Source: Lantana camara
Lineage: Eukaryota; Streptophyta; Magnoliopsida; Lamiales; Verbenaceae
Length of the DNA stretch: 64,000 nt
Assembly (NCBI GenBank): GCA_037501455.1
Contig: CM074862.1
Coordinates: forward strand, 63,581,501-63,645,500
Direction of reading: 5' to 3'
The notes below the pieces were generated by a model. The model saw only the letters and a list, made by a program, of their open reading frames with translations. It made no database searches and was not told the DNA's origin. Numbering within the stretch: position 1 is the stretch's first letter; every line of letters begins with the position of its first letter. Made by a program: the position numbers and the translations under genes. Below are positions 22,109-36,000 of the stretch, one piece after another.

Positions 22109-25100
22109 GGTAGCACCCGAGCTCAAGGTACCACATCCCCCGCACCGAGACCCGACCCGAATATGAAATGGACGATCCATACCCGAGCTAAGTCCCGGCG
22201 AACGGGGACACACACACGCGCTATGCTAGGCGGGCTAACCCTTAAAACCATAAAGTGAGAGTAAACATAAAGTGCGGAAGCAATAACTGGCCATAATATA
22301 AACATTGATTATTCAAGCTCCCAAAAGTAAGCCATTTACATTATCAAATGTCATCAAGGCTCAAACAACAAGTACGCTCCATTCTTATTCATATACAATG
22401 ATCAAAAGTTCAATATGCAAGTGTAAGACCAAAAATACAAGAGCTAAAAACGAATACAAAACCTATGACTCGAATTCCCGCCTAGCTCTCTTGACACCTG
22501 CACAACACAACTGAAAGCCAAACGGGTTCAGTCCAAAAGGGACTGGTGGGTATAAAAACAGGGCATAAATATAATATACGACGGTATTTAACAATCACAT
22601 TCAAGCTATAATCCCAAGTGAGGTTTTTAAAGAATTTCCCAAGTGGGTGAATAGAAATCATCAAAAGGGATTATAACGATTCATTTACATTAGGTCATTA
22701 GTGGCCCGGCGAGTTGGTGTGCATTATCTCCAACCAACACCTCGTGTAATTCATTAACATTCATTAACATTCATTCATTCTTTCTTATCATGCATATCAT
22801 TCTTTCGTGCGCATTCAATAACATTTACACCTTCTTCCTCCGGGTTGGTGGAGGGTTTGCAAGGCCCATCCACCCATTCATTGACCAAAAGGGGAACATG
22901 ACTCCCCAGATGGCACTCCGCGTCCATTCCTCGCTAACTCCTAACGAGGTCTGGTTACGCCGTTCATTAGTGGGACTAGTGCAAGGGATCACCGTCAGCC
23001 CTTGCCTCCTAGGGTCACCACTCACACCAAGTCCCTGGGCCCCATTCAGTGCATTCATTCATTCATTTCTCGCCAAAACATTAGGTAGGATTCATAAAAT
23101 AAGGCTTTACGTTGAAAACATTTACTCTTGAAAACGACTCTATATATATATATTCATTTTTGGTCGAAAGCTTTTCACATTGAAGGTATATAGGGTCATT
23201 TATCTAATTAGAAGAGAAACCCACCTTAAACCGTGAAAAGGAGAACACAAGAGCCTCTCGGACCGGCCTCGTCTCCAACGGAATCAAAATCTGTGCAATA
23301 AAGGTGAAGTGAGACTCAATATGACCAATTAAGACGCTCGGCAATGTAATGATCATGATATGAATGTATAAAAGATGAGATTATGTCATGAAAATGTTCA
23401 TGTGAACTATTAAGGAATTTAAATCATATAATCAAGTCATTCCTTCATTCATTCACTTTCATTCGAATTCATCAATTCACATTTCCAATCAAATTAATTC
23501 AAGAATTCAAATAGGAGCATAGCATGTATTCAATCTTTCACAAAACGCTGCTACATATATCATATTACATAATATAACATATTTCCAAAGTTTGACAACA
23601 AGAAGGAATCATATGATAGGAGAAATGAGTTACAAAATTCACAAACGACACAAAAACGCACATAAACGACATTCTAAAGGAAAACAAGTTCTTAGTTCAT
23701 CACAAATGAAGATAAAGGCATTAAAGAGGTGAAACAATCAAAAACCGAAAAGGAAAAGACAAGAGTTGCGCAGGGGGAGGGACAAGCCCGTGTCCCTCAA
23801 TTTGAATAGACTGAGACACAGGGGTGTATCAGTAAAGACCTGCTAAGAGGGCATGACACGGGGGTGTCTCACATTTCAAAGCAAATGAGACACGGGGGTG
23901 TCACGGTACAGACCCAAAAACGCAAACAAAGCTTACCGGCAAAGCAGACCATAAACAAAATCAGTCCCAAAAGCAACCCAAATCAACTCCAAATCTCATG
24001 AAACTTGATATAAAACACATTTAGTATGTTAGGAGCATATTTTATTTATAATGAAAAGGCCAAATCACACGTTAAGAGCACCGAAACCAAGCAGCAAGTC
24101 TGGAGCGCCAAAACAGCACATATGAGCCAGCTTGGTTCAATCATGCCATGATCAAGTACTTAGGGGCTGAATATGAAGCTGAAACTTTAGGGAATGAACA
24201 CTAACATGATAAGAAACTAATATACTCTATGTATATGAAATTTGACACAAATTGGAGCACATTAGGATGACCAACAAACCACAAAAATGCAACAGCAGCA
24301 GTCCAGTTCTGTCATGCATAAGAACAGGTCATGTATTTCGGTTTTGGGGCTTAAAATGGATCCAAAGGCTTGAAATATGAATGCTAACATATAGAGCAAT
24401 GAGTGTACATCATATCCATGCAAGTTCACACGAAAACAAGGTCATTTGATCAAGCAAAAGCCACAAAACGTCACAGCAGTTCCAAAACAGGGGAGGCAGT
24501 TTTGATCATCAAGTTTGGGGCTCTAAATCACATAATTTCATCAAAGGGTCTAAAGAGAAAATCATCCTAACATCACATACTATCAGTTAAGAAACAAAGA
24601 GACAAAGAAACAAGTCCAAAAACTCAGTTTAAAGCCACGAAATCAGCTGCACAACCAAGCAAGGTCACAAAAGCAATTACCCCCAAAAATGCATATCAAG
24701 CTCATAACTCAAACCCTAACCAAATCTGATCCAAAATCAGAAATAAATGGATGAAAATATGTATAAGAGAGTAGAGAATACATAAATATTCATACCTTGA
24801 AGATTTGGTGAAGAAGGGAAGTGATTTGAGCTCAAAATCACAAAGGTAGCCAAGGTTCTTCCTCTTTTCTTCTCTCCCTCTCTCTCGATCTGTTGCAGCA
24901 GCAATAAGGGGGGTTTGGCTCGGTTTGGCTGACCAAAAGGGGGAGGAAAGACTTAACTCTAGTACACAAGCCATGGGTTAAAGTATGGTTAGGTTAGAGA
25001 GGTGTTAAGGGGTCCCACCATGAAGACTAGTCAACAAAAGGGTTATTCTTGCACGAGTTGTTCGTTACGGTTGGATTTCAGAGGTCTTAATGATCACAAA

Positions 25101-25639
25101 AAGGTATGAGGCTTGTTCCATTGTATCTGAATCGTCGATACGAAGGCAACGGAGGTGACGTAATTCGAATCCGAATTCCCGACTTCAAGATATGTCATCC
25201 GAAACCCAGGGCGCGCTAAAAGCATTTTAAGCCCTATAAGTTCCGTCTCCAAAACCGAAATCAAAACTAAATCAAACGAGCCTAAAATTACAACGTAAGC
25301 ATGTAAACATGTTAATAACTCACATAATTCAAGCATACCAAGATGGCAAAAAAATCGGAATTGAAAACGGAGTTAAACAAAATCAAAAACGGTTCGAAAA
25401 GGATTTAAACGTTTAAAACTTCAACCTAAAAACTTAATATCAAATAACTCGTACCATAATTAACACATATATATATATATATAAATATATTTAATATTAA
25501 TAACATAAAAATAAAGTAATTAACATTTAATACATTTAAAATAAAATTAAATATGTAGATCACGTATAAATAATTATTTCGTGCAATTTCATAAACACAT
25601 ACGTCATGCTGTACCAATAAAAAAAATTGGGGCGTTACA
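22109..25639 (-). repeat. Solo LTR, B-related family (minus strand)
   Basis: On the minus strand it runs from TGTAACGCCCCAATT at 25639 to CTCGGGTGCTAC with the last base changed (22109). AAATC flanks both sides (22104-22108 and 25640-25644), a clean 5-bp target duplication with no internal region, so it is the product of LTR-LTR recombination. On the minus strand it holds a donor (TCAAG/GTATG, boundary 24796/24795), an exon-like block (23290-23225), the CAGTCC/GGACTG hairpin (22545-22529) and an acceptor at 22498, making the second putative intron 727 bp. GC dyads are at 23778-23797, 23865-23878 and 23889-23902. Confidence 0.93.
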
Positions 25640-26395
25640 AAATCAAACTTCAAGAATCATTAAGAACATTCTATCTTCGATTAAGGAATGGTAGGAGCCG
25701 AATACCAAATTTAACCTCAGAGGTTTAAAGAGAGTGAAAAGGATAAATTGAACGGAAGATAGTAGGAGATTTGTGTAGCATATATATTAAGGTCGGGAAC
25801 GAACTTTTAAGGACCCCAAGGGTAGTTATCTTCGATGGTATGTTAGGCTTTGATGTGGATAAAGAAAATAGCTATGGATTTGATTTCGAGATGGATGATC
25901 TACTAGTATACGGGGGATTAAAGCTCGGTTGTTTAAAGAGTTGGTCTGACTGCAGGAAACTTATAGGGATTGAAGGACTAAAGAAGAAGATTAGAAGCCA
26001 TACAAGTCAGAAGGGAATAGAGAATAAAATCCTTAGAGAATCTATCATTGCTTCACCGGGGTACTCTGAAGAGCTTAAAGACAAGTCAAGCACTGAGCTC
26101 ACTTTCAGGGCAGATTATGCATTGTACAACGAAACTCCCAACTCCAAATTTCTTTACATCGGTGAACGGTACATGAAGCATCCATGACACATGCATACAT
26201 GCAAATCTAATTTAAATAATTTTGATACCATGTGCTTTAATTGCTTATCATGTTAAATTGCTTTGTGTAATTGATGAAAGCCGCGAGTGATACTTAATAC
26301 CTGGCCTTGTGTGAATTATGTGACTTTAAGTGTTGTAGATGATGTGTGATACTTCTTTTTTGTAATTGTTCTTTACTATAACTATTTTATGTTGT

Positions 26396-26630
26396 GGGGC
26401 TCGGGAGTATTGGAGACTCCCTTGCCTTATTGTTTGAGAGACGGGGTTCTCTCATTATTGTTTGAGAGACAGGGTTCTCTCATTATTGTTTGAGAGACGG
26501 GTTCTCTCATTGATTGGTTGAGAGACGGGGTTCTCTCATTATTATTAGAGAGACGGGGTTCTCTCATTGTTGTTCGAGAGATGGGGCACTCTCCTTGCTG
26601 CTTGTGAGAGACGGGGAATCTCTCATTGTT
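26396..26630. repeat. 28-bp minisatellite of hairpin units
   Basis: About seven tandem units of ~28 bp from 26429, preceded by a diverged one at 26396-26428. Each unit has GAGAGA, a 6-bp G-rich spacer and TCTCTC, so each can fold alone. The spacer varies between units, while the arms are kept or changed together (GAGAG/CTCTC in unit 6, GGGAGT/ACTCCC in the diverged first unit). Confidence 0.9.
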
Positions 26631-26646
26631 TGTACGGGCTAGTAGT

Positions 26647-26682
26647 GAATCCGAGGACGGATTCTTTTAAGGGGGGAGAGGT
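26647..26682 (+). promoter_or_regulatory. Element B hairpin and polypurine tract
   Basis: GAATCCG, AGGA, CGGATTC (26647-26664) is a perfect 7-bp stem with a 4-base loop, overlapping a TGA triplet at 26646. TTTTAAGGGGGGAGAGGT then leads to the LTR at 26683. This is the standard plus-strand primer position. Confidence 0.9.
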
Positions 26683-26815
26683 TGTAACGCCCCAGTTTTT
26701 TTTGTCGTACAGCATGACTTATATGTTTGCCAAATTGCGCAAATTAATTGTTTATAAGTGATTTGTGTATTTAATTTTATATTAAATGTTAATTATCATA
26801 TCGTAATGTTATTAA

Positions 26816-26869
<54 letters not shown>

Positions 26870-29800
26870 TAAATTCGTACAATTTGATTTAATGAAATAT
26901 ATGAATTTAGTGCATTTTAATTTAAACTATATTAAATTCGTGCATTTGACTTTCAATTAAATTAATTGGTACACTTTGATATAAATGTATAATTAATTCA
27001 TGCACTATAATTATAAATTAAATATGAATTTTAAAGTTTTGTATTTATTTGGAAATGTTATGAATTTTTAAATACATGGTTTATGAGTATTATAAACATG
27101 CTTCGTTCTTATATGATTTGATACCGAAATTTATTGCAAATTTAATATGTCAAAGATGTACGTGTTATGAATATGAATATGTGTTCGTTTAATGTTTTCG
27201 GATTCATTTGCATTAGTTTCGAATTTATTTTGTTCTTGGAATCCAAATCAGGGGCTAATGAGCAATTAGCGCACCCTTGGTTCCGTATGTGATATCTTGA
27301 GCTAGGAAACTCGGATTCGAGTTTCGTCAACTTCTCTGAACCCGTAACAAAAATTCGGGTTCAATGAACTTAGCCTCATATTTTTCTAAGACCATTTGGA
27401 CCCCCGAAATTTAACCGAAAACCGAAACGAATGCAAATCTGCTACCCTTTACTAAAAATGCCATAACTCATTCAAACGTTGACCAAATTAACCATGGTTG
27501 GAGGCATTGGAACCTTAGTTAAGCCCACTATCTGATCCTTATCTCCATCAACCGAACCTACCCTCACACATAAGGAAAAATCAGCCAAAATCCCCTGCTC
27601 TCCAGAAAATCCTGTCACCATGCCCTACTTTGAGATTTCAAGCTCCAATCTCTTCCATCTTCCATCCAATCCACAAGGTGAGTTTAGGATTGTGATATAA
27701 ATTCAATATGTGTTATTTTAACCTATGCATCCCCAATTTTGAGCATGTTTTCATGATGTTTGGAGAAAATTAATGAATAGTTAGGTTAATCTTAATTCTT
27801 GATGAATTTATGCCATCTTTGCTTTCTTTCTTGAATTGATGAGCAACATATGATCTGTAGGACTTGATTGCTTTATATATATGCATGATTTTTGTGGATT
27901 TTGCATGAATGATGATCAACCATAGCTGAGCTTCCATGAAAGCTTGAAGAAACGAATTTTAACTCCACCCTTTGCATCCCTTTTGTGGCTTGGTGATTTG
28001 CTGTTGTTGCTATGTTGTTTTGCTGCTTTTCCTTGCTACTTTCTGCTGTTACTTTGCTGCTACTTTGGCTTGGAAAGAGTGGCTTGCTGCTGCTGTAAAA
28101 TTAGAGACGAAACAGGGGAGGAATTTCAGTTTTCCCGCTACAGTTGCACTTAGTCGCTCCTGCGACTGTAGCAAGGCCTTTTCCGGTAGCGCCTGCGACC
28201 CTAATTTAGCCAAGTCTCGACTTATTGCTGCCTGTGCTACTGCTGGAGAGAGAGGTAGCGGCCGCTACCTTATTTGTGCTGATTTCAGTCGCGGCCGCGA
28301 CCTTGTTTTTGAGCAGTTTCGTGCCATGCTAACTGCTGCTGCGTGATTTGCTTCCTATTTGTTTATTACATTGTTCTAAGTATTGTATATCATGTATATG
28401 TATACATATATATGTGTATTACATAGTGTGGGCGTGCATGTGATGAATATATATTATGCATGCAGTTTGTGTACATATATATATATATATATATATGTGT
28501 GTAATATAATTCATGCAGGTGTAGTGTTATATGTATATTACGTATATATATATATATGAATGTTATGTGTTTGTGTAATTAATTGATTTGTCTCGTGCAT
28601 GATTCTTGTTTGTTAATGGATGTTTGTATGCATAGGACTTGGGTACGTACTTGTATATATATATATAATTGTATACATGTTTGTTGATTTAAATTGCTTT
28701 ATTGTTAATGCATGCATGCATGTACATGTATATAAATATAAATGTATTTATGTATATTATATATATGTTATGAATTATTTATTTATTTGAATTATAGAAT
28801 TAAATTGTTACCTATTTCGTGTTTTTATTTGTCAAATCTCTAATTATAAACATGATATAGTACGTGTTTTAATCGTTATATGAATTCTTGGATTGATTTG
28901 ATATGTAATTCATGACTTGAATTGCTACAACGTGGCTTAGGTGCTTCTATATGAAACGTTAAGTGCCTTCTTCCATTCTTTTGATGTCTCAAGTGATGCC
29001 TCTTGTCTTTATACTTATTATATATAATGCAAACATGTTGAAATGTATAATGTGATTATAGCTCAAAGATTTTGGCTCGATATCTCTATGAATTTTGAAA
29101 GATATGAAATGATTGGACTTGAAACCCCCATGTATTGAATGCCCTTGAATGAATTACTTGATTATGTGGCTTCATGACGCTAATTCACTTCTTATACATC
29201 ACATGTCATGTTCAATGCATTGTCGTGCGTCATATATGGTTCATTTGGAGTCTTGAGTCTCACGTGTACACTCTATTGTCCTTTCTACAGTTTTATCCAG
29301 GGCAGAAACTTGCCGGGTTCATAGGACACTTCCGAGTCCTCTTGTCTCTTCTTAGTTTTAGTTGGTAAGCTAAGGACAGGCGGGTTTCTCTACTATTTAG
29401 TTAAATGAACCTATATACTCCCAATGTGTAAAGTTTTTAGCCAAAAGTATATATGTATATAGAGTCGTTTTCAATGGTCAATGATTTTTAAAAGTAAAGC
29501 CCTTCTTTTATGAACCTACCAAATGTTTTGGCGAGAAAGAATGAATGAATGCACAGAATGGGGCCCATGGACTTCGTGTGAGTGGTGACCCGATGAGGCA
29601 TGGGCTGACGGTGAACCCTCACACTAGTTCCACCAATGAACGGCGTAACCGGACCTCGTTAGGAGTTAGCGAGGAATGGACGCTGAGTGCCATCTGGGGA
29701 GTCATGTTCCCCTTTTGGTCAATGAATGGATGGTTCGGGCCGATCACCCGGCCATCACCCGAAGGAAGAAGGTGTAAATGTTCATGAATGTGCACGAAAG

Positions 29801-30050
29801 AATGTAATGCATGAATGAAAGAAAGAAAGAATGAATGTTTAATGAATTACACGAGGAGTTGGTTGGAGATAATACACGCATACTCGTCGGGCCACAAAAG
29901 ACCTAAAGAATGAAAAGTGAACGTTATAATCCCTTTTGATGATTTATTTATTTCACCCACTTCGGAAATATTCTAAAAACCTCATCTGGGATTATAACTT
30001 GCATGTAAATGTTTAAATATTGACTTATATGATACGTATCAAACTATGAT
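26683..30050 (+). repeat. Element B 3' LTR (truncated at its end)
   Basis: It starts TGTAACGCCCCAG and matches the 5' LTR up to about 29840. It goes on with LTR sequence that the 5' copy has lost ('gggattataacttgcatg', as in D), then diverges near 30045-30053 before the usual final ~500 bp and GCTACA end. Donor ACAAG/GTGAGT has its boundary at 27677, an exon-like block runs from 29291 or 29301 to 29364, GC palindromes are at 28254 and 28288, and a CTCGTTA/TAGCGAG hairpin is at 29655-29673. The right boundary is approximate. Confidence 0.85.
26820..26866. repeat. (TA)n microsatellite
   Basis: About 47 bp of TA near the start of the B 3' LTR. The 5' LTR has only ~14 bp at the same place (5370-5386). 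Confidence 0.9.
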
Positions 30051-33000
30051 GTTAATTCTTGTGAATTATGAATTTATGATATGTGAATTTTAATCCCGAG
30101 CATGCTAATTTCATGAATTATGTGAAATACCTGAATTAAGGATGTAATTACATGATTTTAAAATATGTGGACTTAATTGAAAATTTGATTTTGGACCTAA
30201 TTGTAACTTTTTGAAAGATGTGGACTCATTTGGAAATGAGTCATTTTAGTACACTAGTGTACGTTTTAATTTATATCTTGAGCTCTGGCACTAGGATTCG
30301 AGTGCCATCTTTGGTTTCAACTCCTTTCGACGACCCGGACGTAATGGAACAAGTTTCATAATTTTTCGATGTCGTTTCGACCCCCGACGACGCAGATTTC
30401 AGCCACGCGTACCTTATACGCCCCTAAGACCTATTTTTGAGCAATTAAAACCTACCCTTATACTTTGTTTGACTTAAACATAACGTAAAGCCATCCCTCT
30501 CTCTCTCATTTGTTGCTGAGGATCGATCCATACCAAGAAAGAAGGAAGAGAAAGGCTCCAAGAAGAAAAAGAAAGGGGAAACCACCATTTTCTTACCTTT
30601 TGAGCTTCAATCCATCCGATTCTTTGCTCCTTCTTCATGATCAAGGTATGATTCTTAATCACCATGTTCTTGTGATTATTTTACCCTACTTGAATCATAT
30701 GTTTTGTTAGAGAATCCATGAATATGCTATACTTGAGGAATAGTTAGGGTTATCTGAAAAAATTGAATAATTTGATTATCCCTTGTTCCCTTTGAGTTTG
30801 GTGACTTATATGATGATCTATAGGCCTCATTTATTGCAAATCCTTGCTCTTATTTGTTGGTAGTTGTATATATTAAGATTTTCCATTAATGTTTCAAGCT
30901 TTTAAATGAAAGAAATGTTGGAATAACTTGATCTTTTTCCCTCCATTTGCTATTCCTTGTTGCAGGCTATTTTGAATGAGAATTTTTGACTGAAATTATG
31001 CATCTTTAAGTTGTTGTTTGCTGCTGTTTCTTGCTCCTTTTCATACCTGAACTACTGCTTTATGTCTCCCCTGTTCTTGCCCTGTTGCTGCACTTTTGTT
31101 TCGGCTGCTACACTTCTCCCCGGGCGGCGAGTATTTTCAAAGGAAATATCCCCGGGCGGGGGCATTTGTGCAGAAGCTCTCTGCACCCCTTTCCTCGGGC
31201 GGGGACCGGCATGTTTCAGTTTTCTTTTAAGGAGCTGCTGCATGATGTTAATGTGTGTGCATGGTATTAATTTTGGCCTGCTTTTGCTGCTACATTTCAT
31301 AATTTTGTGCATATATGTGTATGTGTTTGTGCATGTGTTAGTGTTGTGTGTGTTGATGCATGCTACGTGAGTGTGTGTTTGTTTTGTTTTGCATGCATGT
31401 GTGTGTGATTGTGTACGTAAATGCATGTCTAATATGTATATAAATTTAATATGCTAACATTGTTTAATTGTCATGACATATGAATCTGTTATATATTATA
31501 TTATTAAACTTGTTTAATATATGTATATAGTATTAGTATGTTATATGATATATTATGGTTTTGAATATGGAATTTGTTTTGTTAAGTTTATATCTGTTAT
31601 GACCTTGAATAATTCGACCTCGCTTGCATGATTTTCGTATTTAATTTCATGCTCTTTAAATGTCTTTTTTTAATTGTTTATGGCTTATATGCTAAGAAAA
31701 CATATGATATTATATGCTAAGTGTCTTGAATTAATTTTATGGATTCATTTGATACGAATTTTACGTGATATGAAATGTATGCTATGATATTGAAAGGGAA
31801 AAACGTGAAATGAAATTTGTAAACGTTTAAGTGTTCATTCGATATTTTATTGCATTCATAGCATCCATTTGCATCGTCGTGCATGTATCTGATACATGTT
31901 TGAGTCTAAGTCTTTAGTGTTATGTTTGTTTGTCTCAGGGGTTCTTCCGAGAGGAGTCGTACCCGAAGTTTAAGTTGTTCGGGGTTGTTTTCTCGCACCA
32001 CATTACACTCTTTTGCTCAAAGGTATGGTTTAGGTTCTTTTCTTTTTAGTTAAGCGGCCTAAGACCCTTAAATGCTCGTTTTCTAGGCCGTATGCGACTA
32101 TATATTATATATATAGTTAAATATGTATAATGTATAATATGTTTATGATCTTGTTATCAATTTTCGGTTTTTAAAAGGGCTATATCTATGAGCATATATG
32201 AGCTCATGATTTGTAATGAAAGTTTAATGTTAATGATTGGTAATGAGCGAGAATGTAACGAAAGGTAAGGTAACGATAAAGTTGGATCCATGGAGACTAC
32301 GGGTTAGGATGCCCGGTACGGTGAGGGCCGTCGGGTTAAGCCTAAACGTGGTTTCCCTCCGAGGTATTACGCGCGACCCCTGGAGGTTGGGAAGGCGTGG
32401 TGCTTTCGATGCCTTCGGTATGTAGCCGGGGAGGACTCGTGTGGGTTAGCTACCCCTCCAGGAATTTATAATGGCACTCGCGTGGGTTAATCGCCCCTCG
32501 AGGAATTTACTAGTGGATGGTTAAGGGTTGGCCAACCCTTCCATCACCGAGGTTGGGGATTGAATGTGATTTTTTTTATGTAATGTAATGACGAGTAACG
32601 GTGGATGCTCGTACTCGCCGAGCTTAATGAAATGGTTGGATTATGGAACGGGAATAGAGTCTTCATTAATGTAATGTATACGTATATGATATATAATGCC
32701 CTTTGAAAATGATTTTGTATGCATAACCTATTCCCAGTTCATAACCTTTATCTTTTACGTACTTTGCTTTATATGTATAGTGTGTGGGTGTACGTTAGTC
32801 CCCCTCACTCAGTCGAGATATAACTGACACCTCTCTTTTACCACTTTTAGCTTGCAGGTCTTTTGAGCACGAGCTCGGCGGAGAAGTGGGTCGTTCGAGT
32901 CTCACTTTTGGGTATAGGTCGTGTTAGGTGCATTGCATTTCATTTTGGTCTTGTATTTAATGATTGATCATGTTATGAATTTTGTTTTGGAAATAAGAAT

Positions 33001-36000
33001 TGTTATGGCTACTTATAATTGATCCCTTGATGTATATGATAATTTTGGAATTTTATATTACTAGAACTCCTTTGCTTCTGCTATTTGTCTATTTGTTGCG
33101 CGCTCTGAGTATGTTTTATGTGACGCCCTAGCGTGGGCCCCACATCCTCCGAACTAAGACCAAGCCCATATACGAATATAGTCTGTACACAAGCCCAATC
33201 CTAGTGAACGGGGACACGACACGAACCCTGGCTAGGCGGGACTAACCCTGCACCAAACAATTCAAGCATCCAATAGAAGGAAACAAAAGTACGAACCATA
33301 AACATAAACTAATAATCCATCTTAACAGAATTTCACGTCAAGAGCTTACATAATTTACAAGTGAAAGTTTTTGGCCCTCACGGCCTCACAAAATATATAC
33401 ATAACAAAAGGTAATATGAGTGTGTGGTACAAAAACCGTGTGACACGAGCTAGACACAAAATTACAATAAGTAAAGCAATTTCCCGCCTAGCTACGCCTG
33501 CAAAGGAACCTGAGGGACAAAGAAGTTAGGGGTCAGTCTCTACAAGATTGAGTGAATAGCATAAATAATATATATAAAGCAGTAAAGTCATGCGAGCCGT
33601 AATTCCATGCAAGGTTTTGGAAGAACAAGTAAAATGTGGCTCTCAGTGTATGGAATTACGAATTGGTCCATTCATTTCAAGAAAGTGATTCAGTGGCTCG
33701 GTGAGTGAGCATTCTCCAACCTTACTCCTTTAGTGTACAAGATTTATTAAGCGATCATCCAATATATTAGGTTTCACTTAGTTACAGGATTCTATTCACG
33801 TGCACAATTACTCCTTTTTTCCTCTGGGTTGGTGGCTCGGGTAGCTAGCCCTTACCACCCAGTAACCGTGATAAATTGGTACATGAATCCCATTGACCGG
33901 AATCCCATTGATTCACCAAACCTCCTGGTGAACCTCCGGGCTGGTCCGAGTTTGGTTGGGACTTATGCAAGAGATAGCCGTCAGCCATGCTTCCCTAGTT
34001 CTCTCAATACATAAGCCCCTGGACCCCAGGAAGTGTAACAGTCTCGCCAAAACAGGACAGGGTCAAGATTGGTTTCATTTTAAAGACATAAGTTCGTTTG
34101 AGAAATCAAGTATAAATAATATAGTATAGATTTTGGCCTAAAATACACATAATAGGATTGTAGGTTTGATATATATATCCTACAAATTCCTCACCTGTAC
34201 CACACAAAAGGGAAGAATGGGAACTCCTCAACCCTACTGGACGTGCTCAACGTCCCCCTGAGAACTCTCTGGACAAGGAAATAAGACATAAGTGAAACTC
34301 GACTCAATATGAACCAGGTATGACGCATGGAAAGTGAATTAATTACATAAGACATGAATATGAAATCATATGATATCAATGACATGTTCAAGTGCACAAT
34401 TTAATGCATAATACGACATTTAAATGCCTAACAAGCGCACATGAAATTTGTGAAACGAAATCACATCATTCAAGTGACATAAATGCATACAAGAGCAAGT
34501 ATAAGCATATAATCAAGAAATAATAAGTTAGATACAAGTTCGGAGGTGGAAAGATGTGAGAAAAAGGAAATAAAAGCATAAAAAGAGCTTCCGAGCGAAA
34601 TTGGGCTGAAGCTGACAGATTTCCAAAACGGACAAGCTGTAATAAAACTGGAATATCTTGAGTTATAGAAGTTGAGATTGAGTTTTGTTTATTGGATATG
34701 AAACTAGATACACAGACCTTTCCGATGATATACGTCTTGTTTTCTAGTTCAAAGTGAGGAGAAAATGGAGTAATCTTGAAGTTGGGTGAATGCAGATTTC
34801 GGGTGAAGTGGCGACACCAAAAAGAATTGATTATATCTCACAAATTAAAAAAGATATTGACATGATTCTAATAGGAGTTGTTCTAGACTTCAAGAGGTTT
34901 CCAACGGTTCACAAATCAGGTCAATTGGAGTTCGGATAAAGGGGTACCCGGCCGGGGAAAATACAAGGCAAAATTTATCTGACCGGGGAAAAAAGAGTGC
35001 AGAAACCCTCTTGTACTAAAGTACCCGCCTGGGTACTTTTTAGTACAAAAAACTACCCGCCCGGGTAGTCCTCCTGGGCAAGAAAAACATAGCAGAACAG
35101 GGGAAACTCACGGGAGGGAAAGACCAAACAACTAAATCACCTCAAACCTCAACCAAAATCACCCAAAACATCAAACACCAAGCATAAGTTCATAATATCT
35201 CAACTAGGCATCATTTGATCCAAGGAAACATGCATGAATCCAACAAAGTTCAAAACAAAACCCTTGAATGAAATGTGATCACTCATGCTTTAACTCATCC
35301 AAGCCAAGGAATAATTGCACCAAATCCTTCCCTAAATCATCCCTTAAGCACCACACATACTTAGGACCACCACAAACCAAAAAGCCCTACATTTACGTCA
35401 AGTTTCAAAACATATATACACATGCTCTTACCTTGATGATGGATCAAATGAAGAGAAAGGATGAAGATGCGGTCTTGGAGCTTAAACCTTTGATAAAATG
35501 GAGAAAATCTTGGTCTTCCTTGTCTCTTGGTGATTCGAACTTGAAGGGAAGAGAGGGAGAGGATGGGATGTTCTTGCTCTTGTGTGACGAGATGAAGATG
35601 AAATAAAATGTGTGTATGTATAGGTGTATATATCGGTATATGTATGTGTAGGGGAAGGGAAATTACCACTTAGTCCCTCAAGAATTTAAATGTATGCAAT
35701 GTGGTAGGCAATTTACAAGTAAGTCCAAATTCAATTATCAATCAAGTCCAAGAATTTCAACATGTTGTAATTAAGGTCATTTAAACAAAAATGATTCTCA
35801 AATTAGGGATAATTATGCATATAATTCATGCTCGGAAGAGTTAAATACGAAACTCACATCATTAATTCGCGAAGGTAGAAATTAAAAAACATAAATCACA
35901 AGTATTCACGTAAAATAAATTGAACCGCACAATAAAATAACAGAAAGAAATAAATAAAAGAAATCCTAAATCTCAAAACAGTCACACGTAGCGGGCGTAC

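Larger units (their letters stand above)
25640..26682 (+). mobile_element. Element B internal region, third segment
   Basis: It resumes the B body after the solo LTR and ends at the B 3' LTR. It is purine-rich, with an open stretch at 25771-26187 (138 codons, no ATG at its start; MLGFDVDKENSYGFDFEMDD inside). I do not recognise it and cannot show that it is a protein. A hairpin-forming minisatellite (26396-26630) and the hairpin/polypurine module follow. Confidence 0.6.

Noticed and set aside
31052..31426. Minus-strand open frame rich in His and Thr
   Set aside because: It arises from TG/CA-rich DNA in the C LTR and overlaps a plus-strand frame of equally low complexity.
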